From contig JALFSN010000005.1 in assembly GCA_022778805.1 (NCBI GenBank), positions 62,001 through 126,000 of the forward strand: 64,000 nt of DNA, in the 5' to 3' direction. How positions within the stretch are numbered: the first letter of the stretch is position 1; every line of letters starts with the position of its first letter. Source of the DNA: Arcanobacterium sp. Lineage in GTDB: Bacteria; Actinomycetota; Actinomycetes; Actinomycetales; Actinomycetaceae. Below, one piece after another: positions 1 through 9,166 of this stretch. The notes below the pieces were generated by a model. That model was not told the origin of the DNA, made no database searches, and worked only from the letters and a program-made list of their open reading frames with translations. The translations under genes and the position numbers were made by a program.

Positions 1-12
1 CGTTGTCTACGA

Positions 13-993
13 CTAAGAGCTAAGAGCAGATTTCACAAAATCTACTAGGTTCGCTCGATTCATAACGATGTCCATATTCCGCACGCGGGCGGATACGAGG
101 TCATAATAAATAGTGCTGCGTAAATCCTCCTTAACGTTTGCTGCAATGATCTCCCACCTCTCTGATTCTGAGGGTATGGCGGAGATTTCTGAGCCAAAAT
201 CCCACGTATTTTCAGCATAATGCTGCTTCACTTGATCATCACTAACGGCCATGCCTGGTGCAGCATCATCATTGATGTATTGATCCTTCAGCTGCGATAG
301 ATATTTGGATAGGTAGACAGGCACCTCGTAGCGATCGAGACCATAGACGGCCTCTCCTTTCGAGCGAGCACGTTCGTTCTCAGCGTTCTCGCTCGATGCA
401 TTCTGCATGACGTCGTTCCAGCTGGCGCTGTGCATATGCCCAGCTGCGACTGCCTGCTGATATACAGCATGTTGCTGTTCTAAAAGGCGAACCGCCTTGC
501 ACAGGGCGAATTCCAGCGGGTGCGTAGCGGCAGCACAGAGTGTTTTGCTCGTTGGCGAGTAGGAGCTGGTGAGCTGCGCTTGCATACGTTCAGCTTCGGA
601 ACGTGGCTGCGTGGACGCTTCAGGCGCGCACATAGCCGTATTAGCGCGCCAGAAATCAGCACCAATCGATTGTTCACCACTCCCACAACTGGCTACGACA
701 GCCGATTTTGTCTCCGCCAGAGCATAGCGAAACTCACCAGCCGTTATCGGCTCTCCGGCAATCGTCAGGTCAATCGCCTGCCCATCGTCACTATCTGCGC
801 TAGCAGCGTTGCCCTCTTGAGCACTTGCCCCTTGTGCGCCACTTTCGGTGACGCCGTCACGAATCTTATGAATCCCATAGATGACGGCGCACACAGCCAC
901 AACGACGAGTACCACCGCGACAAGGGCAACATAAAGCGCCTTTTTCTGCGAGGACTTTCCCGCCCTCTTCCGCGCCGTTCGGTTATTCGCCAT
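13..993 (-). CDS. SurA-N-like membrane-anchored protein of unknown function
   Basis: A basic N-terminus (about residues 1-18) is followed by one strong membrane segment (about residues 20-42) and a large extracytoplasmic domain. The part after the anchor (LTIAGEPITAGEFRYAL) and the region near VSDDQVKQHY resemble the N-terminal chaperone domain of SurA/PrsA-type foldases. No parvulin PPIase domain is visible, so an enzymatic role is not supported; a secreted-protein chaperone is a guess. An ATG at 1041 is possible, but the ATG at 993 is preferred because GAGG lies just upstream and the extra 16 codons come from a duplicated sequence block. It lies after adk, where map or infA often sits in actinobacteria. 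The stop codon lies inside a 7-bp tandem duplication (13-26). Confidence 0.6.
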   Translation of the reverse strand: MANNRTARKRAGKSSQKKALYVALVAVVLVVVAVCAVIYGIHKIRDGVTESGAQGASAQEGNAASADSDDGQAIDLTIAGEPITAGEFRYALAETKSAVVASCGSGEQSIGADFWRANTAMCAPEASTQPRSEAERMQAQLTSSYSPTSKTLCAAATHPLEFALCKAVRLLEQQHAVYQQAVAAGHMHSASWNDVMQNASSENAENERARSKGEAVYGLDRYEVPVYLSKYLSQLKDQYINDDAAPGMAVSDDQVKQHYAENTWDFGSEISAIPSESERWEIIAANVKEDLRSTIYYDLVSARVRNMDIVMNRANLVDFVKSALSS

Positions 994-1330
994 TGATTCC
1001 CTATTCCTCGCCCACTTAGCAGCACACCTACTTAGCAGCACCGCACTGATGGCTTCCTGGACATCGGCGTCACTGCTACTGAGATTGCCACTGCCACATT
1101 ATACGCTATGTATATAGCTAGTCATATAGCTCGCCATGGCCGCAAGCATAGCGCTCACGAGTATCGGCACAACAAAACTGAGATATGTGCTCAGCGGCGC
1201 GTCGTACTGCGTTACACGAGTTCAGAACCGCAGTTCAGAGACTCAAAAGCGCAGAGAAGCCGTTAAAACTTCGAGCAGCGCCCACGAGAGTGCACGCTGC
1301 CCAGTGTCGCTTGCCAGTGTAGCGACCTTT
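994..1330. other. Intergenic region between adk and the SurA-like gene
   Basis: This stretch has no convincing gene. It holds a 12-bp repeat (ACTTAGCAGCAC at 1014-1025 and 1030-1041). It also holds the AT-rich motif TATATAGCTAGTCAT (1111-1125), which recurs with one change upstream of the S10 operon (13691-13705). Read on the minus strand, the motif sits 118-132 bases upstream of the SurA-like start and could belong to a promoter. Confidence 0.4.
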
Positions 1331-1918
1331 CTAGAGCGCAAACCGTTCTTTCAAGGCGTTCACAATCCGGTCATGTACCTCGGTAATCTCACCGACGCCG
1401 TCAATGGCCAACACCATATCTCGTTCGTCGTAGGCAGAGACAACCGGCTGAGTTTGCTGATGGTATACGTCGATACGCCGACGAATCACAGGTTCAGTAT
1501 CGTCTGCGCGTCCTTCAATCTCAGCTCTGCGGAGCAATCGGGCGACGATGGCATCATCAGGGATCACCAGTTCGATGACGGCGTCGAGCTGCGTGCCATA
1601 GTCCGCGAGAATCTGATCGAGCTGCGTCACCTGGTGCAGATTGCGTGGATAACCGTCCAGCAAAAAGCCCTCGGCGGCATCGGGCTGGCCAAGGCGAGTG
1701 CGCACCATCGCATCCGTTATCTCATCTGGCACTAAATTTCCAGCGTCAATATAATCTTGAGCACGCTTTCCCAGCTCAGTGCCATCAGCGATGTTGGCGC
1801 GGAAAATAGCACCTGTAGAAATCTCAGGGATCCCCATCGCTTGTGCAATCGTCGTGGCTTGAGTTCCTTTTCCTGCCCCTGGCGGGCCCACAATCACTAG
1901 CCGTGCTTTTGCAGCCAC
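1331..1918 (-). CDS. adk: Adenylate kinase
   Basis: It catalyses ATP + AMP = 2 ADP in the cytoplasm. The P-loop GPPGAGKGTQ lies near the N-terminus, followed by the AMP-binding TGAIFR segment and the DGYPRN motif. The LID is the short form: RRAEIEGRADD runs directly into the C-terminal part without the 27-residue zinc-type insertion. A GTG at 1918 is chosen as start because AGAGGAG sits 4-5 bases upstream and it gives the usual N-terminus; the frame stays open upstream to an ATG at 1951. This start gives 195 residues. It follows secY on the same strand, as in most bacteria, but a terminator separates the two, so adk probably has its own promoter. Confidence 0.95.
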   Translation of the reverse strand: MAAKARLVIVGPPGAGKGTQATTIAQAMGIPEISTGAIFRANIADGTELGKRAQDYIDAGNLVPDEITDAMVRTRLGQPDAAEGFLLDGYPRNLHQVTQLDQILADYGTQLDAVIELVIPDDAIVARLLRRAEIEGRADDTEPVIRRRIDVYHQQTQPVVSAYDERDMVLAIDGVGEITEVHDRIVNALKERFAL

Positions 1919-2327
1919 TTTTCTCCTCTTTTCTTCAACGGCTTTTGCCACCTGCTGCTTCGCCGCAGCACCTGCGCGGACATATCTGCACTCATACCGT
2001 GCAGAGCAGTGTCATACTTCCGCCGGTGCACGGCTCTATGTGCCATCGTAGCGTGAAGCTGCTCAAAAAACTTCTGACTTTAGTCTGTAGCTATGAGGTT
2101 CAACAGCCATCATGTGCCTCGTGCGCTCATGTTCACCAATGCGCTCATGTCCACTCTCTTTTCTCCCCTCCCGATGCGTCTCCTGCAGTTGAGTCGTAAG
2201 CCCAACGTTTCGACTCTATCCGAGCTTTCGCTCGCCTCCCATTCTCCGTGGCACTATTGCTATCTTCTTGTCTCTCTTGCACTGCCGCAGTGTTTGAGTA
2301 GGTAGATGTTGAAGCGGATTGGCAATG
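1919..2327. other. Intergenic region upstream of adk
   Basis: No gene is supported here. The region lies between the secY terminator and adk and should contain the adk promoter, though no clear -35/-10 pair was picked out. It holds an 11-bp direct repeat, TGCGCTCATGT at 2122-2132 and 2140-2150. Confidence 0.4.
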
Positions 2328-2362
2328 AAAAAGGGCTGTATCACATCACTGTGATACAGCCC
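2328..2362 (-). terminator. Rho-independent terminator after secY
   Basis: A perfect 13-bp stem (GGGCTGTATCACA, 2333-2345, pairing with 2350-2362) encloses a 4-base loop. Read on the minus strand it is followed at once by five T residues (2328-2332). It should end the long spc transcript about 130 bases after the secY stop codon. A short T run at about 2370-2374 on the plus side could allow weak activity in the other direction. Confidence 0.9.
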
Positions 2363-2490
2363 TACCGGCTTTTTGGTGACGCACCTGCTCCAGCTACTAA
2401 ATCTCCGAAGCACAGAGCACTCGATGCTGGCAGCTCACATATTGCAGGCGCACAGCACAGCAGCGCATCTCAGCAGCCTCCCAAAGGCTA

Positions 2491-3780
2491 TCAGCGCAGG
2501 AAACCCTCATAATGCCGTTGCTGAAGCTGAGCATCAATATCTTTCACGGTTTGCAAGCCCACGCCCACCAGAATGATAATCGACGTTCCGCCAATGCCCA
2601 TGCGCTGGATTCCGAGCGAATTAAACACCAGATAAGGAATCATCGCCACAATGGCAAGGTAAATAGCTCCCACCCAATTCAGACGGTTAATGACGTACTG
2701 TAAATACTCAGCCGTGGGTGCCCCTGCACGAATTCCGGGGATGAAACCACCATAGCGCTTCATATTGTCTGCGATTTCTTCAGGATTAAATGTGATCGAA
2801 GTGTAGAAGAACGCAAAGAAGATGATGAGCAGGGCATACGCTGCCAGATACCACGGCGAAGAGTAGGAGAAGTGAGCATTAATCCACTGCACCCAACCTT
2901 TCGTCTGATCTCCAAACGTGGCTACCATCTGCGGAATCGAAAGGATCGAAGAAGCGAAGATCACGGGGATCACGTTGGCCATATTTACTTTGATGGGAAT
3001 ATAGGTGCTCGTGCCACCGTAAGTGCGCCGTCCAACGACCCGCTTTGCATACTGCACGGGGATACGGCGCTGACTCTGCTCCACAAATACGACGACGATC
3101 GTAATCGCCAAGAACATCAGGATGACGACGCTCACGTCTTTGACGGGATTTGCACCCTTTGCCACAGTCCCCACCAATGCAGGGAAGTTTGCTGCGATGC
3201 CCGTAAAGATCAGCAAGCTCATACCATTGCCCACACCGCGTTCGGTGATGATTTCAGCCAGCCACATCACCAGACCCGTGCCCGCCGTCATTGTCAAAAT
3301 AATGAGCAGTAGCGTCGGAACTGAAGAATTGGGAATCGGCTTGACGGAGCAGCCCGGGAAAAGCGCTGAATTTGCCACTGAGGCGATCACCGCACTTTGC
3401 AAAATAGCGAGGAAGATCGTCACGTAGCGGGTGTACTCTGTGAGCTTTGCTTGGCCGGTCTGCCCCTCTTTGTGCAGTTCCTCAAAACGTGGAATCACTA
3501 CTCTCATGAGCTGCACAATAATAGACGCCGTGATGTATGGCATGATGCCGAGAGCGAAGACCGAGAGCTGCAGCATACCCCCGCCAGCAAACATGTTCAT
3601 CATCGCAAGCAGATCAACTTTGCCAGATGTTTCAACGAGACATTGCTGCAAATTCGTGTAGGAGACAAACGGCGCTGGCACGTACGTGCCCAGACGATAG
3701 ATGGCCATAATAAGCATGGTCACCAACAGTTTGCTCCGCAAATCAGGCGTGCGGAATGCCGCGGCTAGTGCTTTCAGCAA
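2491..3780 (-). CDS. secY: Preprotein translocase channel subunit SecY
   Basis: This is the central pore of the SecYEG translocon in the cytoplasmic membrane. The 429-residue length and about ten hydrophobic segments fit the family. The start MLKALAAAFRTPDLR is the usual SecY beginning with an Rxxxxx-LRSKLLVT amphipathic lead, and the conserved cytosolic loop TEYTRYVTI is present. It closes the spc cluster after rplO, 77 bases downstream, with a strong hairpin in that gap (3805-3838). A rho-independent terminator follows. Confidence 0.97.
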   Translation of the reverse strand: MLKALAAAFRTPDLRSKLLVTMLIMAIYRLGTYVPAPFVSYTNLQQCLVETSGKVDLLAMMNMFAGGGMLQLSVFALGIMPYITASIIVQLMRVVIPRFEELHKEGQTGQAKLTEYTRYVTIFLAILQSAVIASVANSALFPGCSVKPIPNSSVPTLLLIILTMTAGTGLVMWLAEIITERGVGNGMSLLIFTGIAANFPALVGTVAKGANPVKDVSVVILMFLAITIVVVFVEQSQRRIPVQYAKRVVGRRTYGGTSTYIPIKVNMANVIPVIFASSILSIPQMVATFGDQTKGWVQWINAHFSYSSPWYLAAYALLIIFFAFFYTSITFNPEEIADNMKRYGGFIPGIRAGAPTAEYLQYVINRLNWVGAIYLAIVAMIPYLVFNSLGIQRMGIGGTSIIILVGVGLQTVKDIDAQLQQRHYEGFLR

Positions 3781-3804
3781 GGGATCCTCTTTCGGTAGAG
3801 TGCC

Positions 3805-3838
3805 GTAATCGGTTCCCGCAGATGCAGGAACCGATTAC
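3805..3838 (-). promoter_or_regulatory. Perfect 12-bp hairpin between rplO and secY
   Basis: GTAATCGGTTCC (3805-3816) pairs perfectly with GGAACCGATTAC (3827-3838) around a 10-base loop. There is no T run on the minus-strand side, so a simple terminator is unlikely. A processing site, a partial attenuator, or a structure that sets SecY expression apart from the ribosomal proteins upstream are possibilities. Confidence 0.65.
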
Positions 3839-3857
3839 ATGTGCTTAATTCATCGTA

Positions 3858-4337
3858 TCAGGCTTCGCGTTTCGTGAGAGAACCGCCAGCTGCCTCAATC
3901 TTCTGGGCAGCTGAAGCACTCCACTTATCCACCGTGAGATCAAGTTTCACGCTGATCTCGCCAGTCCCGAGCACCTTGACGAGCTCATGATCGCGCACAG
4001 CTCCCTTAGCCACGAGATCTTCCACGTTCACGGAGCCCCCCTGCGGGAAAAGCTCGGAGAGACGATCAAGATTGACCACCTGGTACTCAATACGAGCCGG
4101 ATTCTTGAACCCACGCAATTTCGGCAGACGCATGTGCATAGGCATCTGGCCGCCCTCAAATGCGCTTGGCACCTGATAGCGAGCCTTTGTGCCCTTGGTG
4201 CCACGGCCAGCAGTCTTGCCTTTACTGCCTTCGCCGCGCCCCACACGAGTACGGGATTTGTTGGATCCCTGAGCTGGCTTGAGATCGTGAATCTTGATGA
4301 TCGCCGACTTTTCAGCTTGTTCTTCTTGTTCAGCCAT
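3858..4337 (-). CDS. rplO: 50S ribosomal protein L15
   Basis: L15 is a late-assembly 23S rRNA-binding protein. The N-terminal glycine/arginine/lysine-rich segment ([16 protein letters not shown], about residues 31-46) is the family signature and threads into rRNA. At 159 residues it has a somewhat acidic N-terminal lead ([12 protein letters not shown]). Its start overlaps the rpmD stop by one base (TGATG), which indicates translational coupling. Confidence 0.97.
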   Translation of the reverse strand: MAEQEEQAEKSAIIKIHDLKPAQGSNKSRTRVGRGEGSKGKTAGRGTKGTKARYQVPSAFEGGQMPMHMRLPKLRGFKNPARIEYQVVNLDRLSELFPQGGSVNVEDLVAKGAVRDHELVKVLGTGEISVKLDLTVDKWSASAAQKIEAAGGSLTKREA

Positions 4338-4522
4338 CAGGCCACCTCCTCTACTTCCACAAGGTGCGCCACAGTGCGAATCATGCCGCGCACAGCTGGG
4401 GTATCTTCATGCTCAACGCTCTGATGGATCTTGTGCAGGCCAAGCGTCAGAATCGTATCTTTCTGGTTTTGCTTGGCTCCAACCAGACCTTTTACCTGCG
4501 TAATTTTCAGTTTTGCCATCAC
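4337..4522 (-). CDS. rpmD: 50S ribosomal protein L30
   Basis: This is a small L30 protein ([17 protein letters not shown]...LGL, family pattern). The first of two adjacent ATG codons (4522) overlaps the rpsE stop as ATGA; initiation at the second (4519) is equally possible. It overlaps rplO by one base, so rpsE, rpmD and rplO are read as a coupled chain. Confidence 0.96.
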   Translation of the reverse strand: MMAKLKITQVKGLVGAKQNQKDTILTLGLHKIHQSVEHEDTPAVRGMIRTVAHLVEVEEVA

Positions 4523-5268
4523 GCACTCACCCCCGAAGCGGCGGCGGCATTCTCAGCCGCAGCTGCTGCAATTTTCTCTTCTTCGCGAGCTTTCGCTTCA
4601 GCTTCAGCACGTGCACGGAGCATAGCGGCCGGAGCCACGCGATCGAGTGGCAAGCCACGCCGAGCAGCCACCGCTTCTGGCTGTTCAAGCTGCTTGAGAG
4701 CTGCCACAGCGCCACGCACGATGTTGATGGCATTTGAAGAACCGAGGCTCTTTGACAGCACATCGTGGATGCCAGCAGCTTCCATTAATGCACGCACCGG
4801 GCCACCGGCAATAACGCCAGTACCAGGAGAAGCTGGGCGCAGCATGACGACGCCGGCAGCGTCCTCACCCTGTACCATGTGCGGAATCGTCGTTCCCAGA
4901 CGCGGCACCTTGAAGAAATTCTTCTTGGCGTCTTCCGTGCCCTTGGCGATTGCAGCCGGCACTTCGTGCGCTTTTCCGTAACCAACCCCGAGTGTGCCAT
5001 TGCCGTCGCCGACGACTACGAGAGCAGTAAAGCTCATACGGCGCCCACCTTTAACGGTCTTGGCCACGCGATTGATGCTCACGACGCGTTCTACGTATGC
5101 GTTTTTCTCTTCGCTGCGCCGATCTCCACGGCGCTCGCCCCGTCGATCATTTCGACGGCCACGACCGCTGCGTTCGCGGCCATTTTCAGCGTTCTCCGTG
5201 CGTTCGGTGCGATCCTGTGCTTGATCTTGAGTCTGATCAACCATCACTGTTTCCTCTCGATCTGCCAT
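4519..5268 (-). CDS. rpsE: 30S ribosomal protein S5
   Basis: S5 contributes to translational accuracy at the A site. The double-stranded-RNA-binding-like domain ([18 protein letters not shown]) begins near residue 58, followed by the conserved GVGYGKA and the C-terminal S5 domain. The first about 55 residues form a highly charged arginine/aspartate/glutamate-rich extension, longer than in most bacteria (family typically 165-210 residues, here 249). The C-terminus is also extended with alanine and glutamate. It overlaps rplR by one base. Confidence 0.96.
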   Translation of the reverse strand: MADREETVMVDQTQDQAQDRTERTENAENGRERSGRGRRNDRRGERRGDRRSEEKNAYVERVVSINRVAKTVKGGRRMSFTALVVVGDGNGTLGVGYGKAHEVPAAIAKGTEDAKKNFFKVPRLGTTIPHMVQGEDAAGVVMLRPASPGTGVIAGGPVRALMEAAGIHDVLSKSLGSSNAINIVRGAVAALKQLEQPEAVAARRGLPLDRVAPAAMLRARAEAEAKAREEEKIAAAAAENAAAASGVSA

Positions 5269-5642
5269 TAGAGCACCAGTCCTGCCTCGCGGGCGCCGTC
5301 TGCAACGGCAGCCACCCGTCCGTGATACTGATTGCCGCCGCGATCAAACACCACAGTGGTGATGCCAGCGTCGAGGGCGCGTTTGCCAACGAGGACGCCA
5401 ACGTCGTGAGCTTTCTCCACTTTGTTGGCGGCTTTCGCCCGCAGGTCGGCTTCCAGAGTGGACGCGGAGACGAGCGTAGCTCCTACGGTATCGTCGATCA
5501 CCTGAGCAACCATATGCCGATTGGAACGACTCACCACCAAACGGGGCCGCTCGGTGGTACCCCGCACCTGCTTGCGCACCCGCTGATGGCGGCGTGCACG
5601 CGAAACGAATTTGCCTTTGCCTTTGATAGAAACGACCATCAC
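5268..5642 (-). CDS. rplR: 50S ribosomal protein L18
   Basis: L18 binds 5S rRNA with L5. The arginine-rich start ([19 protein letters not shown]) and the end ([17 protein letters not shown]) are typical. At 124 residues the length is normal. It overlaps the rplF stop by four bases (ATGA), consistent with coupled translation. Confidence 0.97.
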   Translation of the reverse strand: MMVVSIKGKGKFVSRARRHQRVRKQVRGTTERPRLVVSRSNRHMVAQVIDDTVGATLVSASTLEADLRAKAANKVEKAHDVGVLVGKRALDAGITTVVFDRGGNQYHGRVAAVADGAREAGLVL

Positions 5643-6175
5643 TTACCAGCCTTTCCAGCCTTACGGCGGATGTGCTCGTCGGCGTACTTCACACCTTTGC
5701 CCTTATAAGGCTCAGGCTTGCGCAGTTTACGAATTTGAGCCGCGACCTCGCCCACTTGCTGCTTTGAGATGCCGTTCACGGAAAACTTCGTCGGACTCTC
5801 CACAGCGAAAGAGATACCTTCTGGCGCTTGCACGAAAATCGTATGCGAATAGCCCAGCGAAAACTCGAGATCTTTGCCCTTAGCTACCACGCGATAGCCA
5901 GTGCCAACGATCTCCATATCCTTCTTGTATCCCTCGGTGACGCCAATGATATTGTTGTTGACCAACGTCCGAGCGAGACCGTGCAGAGATCGCGAAGTCC
6001 GCTCCTCATCAGGGCGAGTGACGATAATCTGATCGCCCTCAAGCTTTGCGCTAATTGGTTGCGGAATCACCTGAGAAAGTTCACCCTTAGGGCCTTTGAC
6101 GGTGACGACGTCACCATCAATCTTCACTTCCACGCCAGCAGGGACAGTGATCGGGAGTTTACCAATACGAGACAT
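5639..6175 (-). CDS. rplF: 50S ribosomal protein L6
   Basis: L6 lies near the factor-binding centre of the large subunit. [15 protein letters not shown] is the standard N-terminus, so the ATG at 6175 is chosen over one six codons upstream. A GAGAGGAGG ribosome-binding site lies just before it. The C-terminal [11 protein letters not shown] motif is present. At 178 residues the length is normal. Confidence 0.97.
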   Translation of the reverse strand: MSRIGKLPITVPAGVEVKIDGDVVTVKGPKGELSQVIPQPISAKLEGDQIIVTRPDEERTSRSLHGLARTLVNNNIIGVTEGYKKDMEIVGTGYRVVAKGKDLEFSLGYSHTIFVQAPEGISFAVESPTKFSVNGISKQQVGEVAAQIRKLRKPEPYKGKGVKYADEHIRRKAGKAGK

Positions 6176-6189
6176 TGTGTATCCTCCTC

Positions 6190-6588
6190 TCACCAGACGT
6201 AGGCGAGGACTTCCCCACCCACGCCTTTCTCTTTAGCTTCACGATCAGTGAGCAGGCCACTGGAGCTAGAAATAATAGCTACACCGAGGCCACCGAGCAC
6301 CTTGGGAAGCTTGGTTGATTTTGCATAGACGCGCAAGCCAGGCTTCGAGATACGGCGCACACCGGCGAGCGCACGCTCACGCGAGGGACCATATTTGAGG
6401 GTCAGAGTGAGAGTCTTACCCACACGGGCATCCTCTACGTCGTACTTTTCGATATAGCCTTCGCGCTGGAGAATTTCAGCAATTCTCCCCTTCATCTTCG
6501 AGAACGGCATCGACACCGTCTCGTGATACGCCGCATTGGCGTTGCGCAGACGCGTCAGCATATCTGCGATTGGATCTGTCATTGTCAT
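6190..6588 (-). CDS. rpsH: 30S ribosomal protein S8
   Basis: S8 binds the central domain of 16S rRNA and, in E. coli, its own spc mRNA as a repressor. The sequence starts [16 protein letters not shown], the usual actinobacterial form, and ends in the [11 protein letters not shown] signature. Whether it represses this operon cannot be judged without folding the rplE leader. At 132 residues the length is normal. Confidence 0.97.
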   Translation of the reverse strand: MTMTDPIADMLTRLRNANAAYHETVSMPFSKMKGRIAEILQREGYIEKYDVEDARVGKTLTLTLKYGPSRERALAGVRRISKPGLRVYAKSTKLPKVLGGLGVAIISSSSGLLTDREAKEKGVGGEVLAYVW

Positions 6589-6644
6589 GTTGGGCTATGC
6601 CCTTCCTCGTAGCGGTTTCCTCCTCGGACCTGCCACGTAGTTCT

Positions 6645-6830
6645 TTACCAGCTTGCTTTCTTCACGCCTGGCAGCTCGCCAGCAAGCGCCATTTCGCGCA
6701 AGCAGACGCGGCACAGGCCAAACTTACGGTAGACCGAGTGCGGGCGACCACAGCGCTGGCAGCGCGTATAGGCACGCACGGCAAACTTCGGTTTCCGATT
6801 TGCCTTCACTTTGAGCGAGGTTTTCGCCAT
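6645..6830 (-). CDS. rpsN: 30S ribosomal protein S14, zinc-binding type Z
   Basis: At 61 residues this is the short zinc form of S14. Two CxxC pairs (CQRC and CRVC) form the zinc site. The position between rplE and rpsH is the ancestral spc location. Actinobacteria often carry a second zinc-free S14 elsewhere for zinc starvation; none is in this window. Confidence 0.97.
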   Translation of the reverse strand: MAKTSLKVKANRKPKFAVRAYTRCQRCGRPHSVYRKFGLCRVCLREMALAGELPGVKKASW

Positions 6831-6833
6831 ATC

Positions 6834-7397
6834 TCAGTCCTCTTCCTTGAATGGGAATCCGAGGTGACGCAGCAATGAACGCCCCTCATCGTCAGTTTGA
6901 GCAGTCGTAACGACGGTGATATCCATGCCTCGGACGCGATCAATCTTGTCTTGATCAATTTCGTGGAACACAGACTGCTCCGTAAGGCCGAACGTGTAGT
7001 TACCACGACCATCAAACTGCTTCGGGCTCAGACCGCGGAAATCACGGATCCGAGGAAGCGCAGTGGAGAGCAACCGATCGAGAAACTCCCACATACGATC
7101 GCCACGCAGGGTAGCGTGGCAGCCGATTGCCTGGCCGGCACGCAGCTTGAACTGTGCGATGGACTTACGAGCGCGCGTCACCTGCGGCTTTTGGCCAGTG
7201 ATGAGCGTCATGTCGTTGATAGCACCATCCATCACTTTGGAATCATGTGCGGCATCGCCCACGCCCATGTTGACGACGATCTTTTCCAGACGAGCAATCT
7301 GGTTGGGATTGCCATACTGGAATTCTTTCTGCAGCTGAGGCGCAATCTCTTCGCGGTACTTGGCTTTCAAGCGGGGCATAACTTTATCGTCACTCAC
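6834..7397 (-). CDS. rplE: 50S ribosomal protein L5
   Basis: L5 bridges 5S rRNA and the central protuberance. It shows the conserved NMGVGDA, TGQKP and [10 protein letters not shown] segments and the C-terminal FPFKEED-type end. At 187 residues the length is typical. It overlaps rplX by four bases (ATGA). Confidence 0.97.
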   Translation of the reverse strand: MSDDKVMPRLKAKYREEIAPQLQKEFQYGNPNQIARLEKIVVNMGVGDAAHDSKVMDGAINDMTLITGQKPQVTRARKSIAQFKLRAGQAIGCHATLRGDRMWEFLDRLLSTALPRIRDFRGLSPKQFDGRGNYTFGLTEQSVFHEIDQDKIDRVRGMDITVVTTAQTDDEGRSLLRHLGFPFKEED

Positions 7398-7741
7398 AGC
7401 TCGATCTCCTTTCCTGCTTTGCGTCCAATGCGCTCACGCACGAGCTTCTTGCGGCCGTTGCGCTCCACTTCCACATCACGGAAGCCCACACGCACTGGCT
7501 TTTTATCTGGCCCTACGAGCATCACGTTGGAAACGTGAATAGGCGCTTCCACCGTCTCAATACCGCCAGTGGCACCACCGCGGGCGTCACGCCCTACTTT
7601 CGTGTGCTTCTTGACGCGCTGGACGCCCTCCACAATTACGCGATCTTCTTTGGTGAGCACCCGCAAGACGCGGCCTTGCATCCCCTTATCGCGGCCAGCA
7701 ATCACCTGAACCAGGTCGCCTTTCTTGATTTTGGCTGCCAT
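7394..7741 (-). CDS. rplX: 50S ribosomal protein L24
   Basis: L24 is an assembly initiator of the large subunit. It carries the KOW motif near the N-terminus ([20 protein letters not shown]), then the [12 protein letters not shown] segment. At 115 residues the length is normal. It starts one base after the rplN stop and overlaps rplE by four bases. Confidence 0.97.
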   Translation of the reverse strand: MAAKIKKGDLVQVIAGRDKGMQGRVLRVLTKEDRVIVEGVQRVKKHTKVGRDARGGATGGIETVEAPIHVSNVMLVGPDKKPVRVGFRDVEVERNGRKKLVRERIGRKAGKEIEL

Positions 7742-7742
7742 C

Positions 7743-8111
7743 TCAGATCACCTCCGGCGCAAGCGATACAATACGCATAAATTTCTTCTCACGAAGTTCA
7801 CGAGCAACTGGCCCGAAAATACGGGTGCCACGCGGCTCAGTGTCATTCTTAAGCAGCACTGCTGCATTCTCTCCGAAGCTGATGTAGCTGCCATCGGGGC
7901 GGCGCGTTTCTTTCTTGGCGCGCACCACCACAGCTTTCACCACTTCGCCTTTCTTTGCGTTTCCGCCAGGAATTGCATCCTTCACGGTAGCGACGATCAC
8001 GTCGCCAATACCGGCGTAGCGCTTACCAGAGCCACCGAGCACGCGGATGCACAAAATTTCCTTGGCACCGGTGTTGTCGGCAACCTTGAGTCGCGACTCC
8101 TGCTGGATCAT
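7743..8111 (-). CDS. rplN: 50S ribosomal protein L14
   Basis: L14 forms an intersubunit bridge. The sequence starts [18 protein letters not shown] and ends IVSLAPEVI, both standard. At 122 residues it is exactly the family length. It is preceded by a 107-base gap after rpsQ, which is unusually wide for this otherwise overlapping cluster and contains a hairpin at 8181-8206. Confidence 0.97.
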   Translation of the reverse strand: MIQQESRLKVADNTGAKEILCIRVLGGSGKRYAGIGDVIVATVKDAIPGGNAKKGEVVKAVVVRAKKETRRPDGSYISFGENAAVLLKNDTEPRGTRIFGPVARELREKKFMRIVSLAPEVI

Positions 8112-8180
8112 TTATTTTCTCCTATCGTCTGCTGGTTCTCGCCTTGCGAGCCTTGCCGAACGGATGGGTTGATCGGCGCA

Positions 8181-8206
8181 GCCGTGTAGCTTCTCAGCCA
8201 CACGGC
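8181..8206 (-). promoter_or_regulatory. Hairpin in the rpsQ-rplN gap
   Basis: GCCGTGT (8181-8187) pairs with ACACGGC (8200-8206) around a 12-base loop. It has no T run on the minus strand. The gap marks the boundary between the S10 (rpsJ-rpsQ) and spc (rplN-secY) groups, so it may hold the spc promoter or a leader structure. This is an inference from position only. Confidence 0.4.
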
Positions 8207-8218
8207 CACACCGAAAAC

Positions 8219-8509
8219 TCACTTCGCCTTCTCGATAATCTCTGCCACACGGAAATGCTTTGTAGCAGATAGTGGACGGGTCTCCATGATGGAAACGAGA
8301 TCACCAACGTGTGCCTCATTGTGCTCATCATGTGCCTTGTAGCGCTTGGTACGAGTCATCACCTTACCGTAGAGCGCGTGCTTACGGCGATCCTCCACCT
8401 CGACTACAACCGTCTTATCCATCTTGTCTGATACAACGTACCCGCGGCGCACCTTGCGGTGGTTGCGCTGTACGCTTTCAGTCTTCTCTTCGCTCACCTC
8501 AAACCTCAC
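8219..8509 (-). CDS. rpsQ: 30S ribosomal protein S17
   Basis: S17 is a primary 16S rRNA binder with an OB fold. The [17 protein letters not shown] and [13 protein letters not shown] segments are diagnostic. At 96 residues it has a short charged N-terminal extension of the kind common in actinobacteria. It overlaps rpmC by four bases and ends the S10 group. Confidence 0.96.
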   Translation of the reverse strand: MRFEVSEEKTESVQRNHRKVRRGYVVSDKMDKTVVVEVEDRRKHALYGKVMTRTKRYKAHDEHNEAHVGDLVSIMETRPLSATKHFRVAEIIEKAK

Positions 8510-8748
8510 TTCTTAGCCGAGCGCGCCACCGGAGCGGTACGAATACCGAGCTCGCGTTCCCGAGCAATCGTGTAGACACGCGCGATATCGCGCCGAACTT
8601 CCTTCAAACGCCCAGCATCTTCCAAACGGTGAGTGACCGCAGAGAAGCGCAGGTTGAAGAGTTCTTCTTTATATTCCTTCACTTTTTCAGCGAGTTCGGA
8701 ATCAGTGAGTTTATCTAGTTCCGCAGTGCTGATGCCTTTAGCCATCAT
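8506..8748 (-). CDS. rpmC: 50S ribosomal protein L29
   Basis: L29 lies at the peptide exit tunnel and helps form the docking site of trigger factor and SRP. The helical hairpin shows in [14 protein letters not shown] and [15 protein letters not shown]. Two adjacent ATGs are possible starts (8748 gives an ATGA overlap with rplP). At 80 residues it has a short C-terminal tail. Confidence 0.96.
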   Translation of the reverse strand: MMAKGISTAELDKLTDSELAEKVKEYKEELFNLRFSAVTHRLEDAGRLKEVRRDIARVYTIARERELGIRTAPVARSAKK

Positions 8749-9161
8749 TCACCTTCCTCACGGGCCACAAAACGGGTTTTCATCGGAAGTTTGTGCATGG
8801 CACGCAGCATGGCGCCGCGCGCAAGTTCTTCGCTCACACCAGCAATTTCAAACATGACGCGCCCTGGCTTCACGTTTGCTACCCACGTTTCGACTGGCCC
8901 TTTACCTGAGCCCATACGCAGGCCAAGGGCTTTCTTCGTCAGTGGGCGATCTGGGAAAATGTTGATCCAGATCTTACCACCGCGCTTGACGTAACGAGTC
9001 ATAGCGATACGAGCAGCCTCAATCTGCCGGTTAGTGACGTATGCAGGCTCAAGTGCCTGAATGCCGTAATCACCGAAAGCGAGCTTCGTGCCGCCCTTGC
9101 TCATGCCGGAACGGCCAGGCCGATGCTGTTTACGATACTTTGTACGACGGGGAATGAGCAT
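8745..9161 (-). CDS. rplP: 50S ribosomal protein L16
   Basis: L16 binds near the A site of the large subunit. The start [16 protein letters not shown] and the [13 protein letters not shown] and RMGSGKG segments are standard. At 138 residues the length is normal. It begins five bases after rpsC and overlaps rpmC. Confidence 0.97.
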   Translation of the reverse strand: MLIPRRTKYRKQHRPGRSGMSKGGTKLAFGDYGIQALEPAYVTNRQIEAARIAMTRYVKRGGKIWINIFPDRPLTKKALGLRMGSGKGPVETWVANVKPGRVMFEIAGVSEELARGAMLRAMHKLPMKTRFVAREEGE

Positions 9162-9166
9162 TGATC

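Noticed and set aside
1136-1735. A 199-codon open frame on the plus strand opposite adk
   Set aside because: It lies antisense to an unmistakable adenylate kinase and has no family resemblance; it is a by-product of codon usage. Many similar frames opposite ribosomal, ileS, katG and kgd genes were left out for the same reason.
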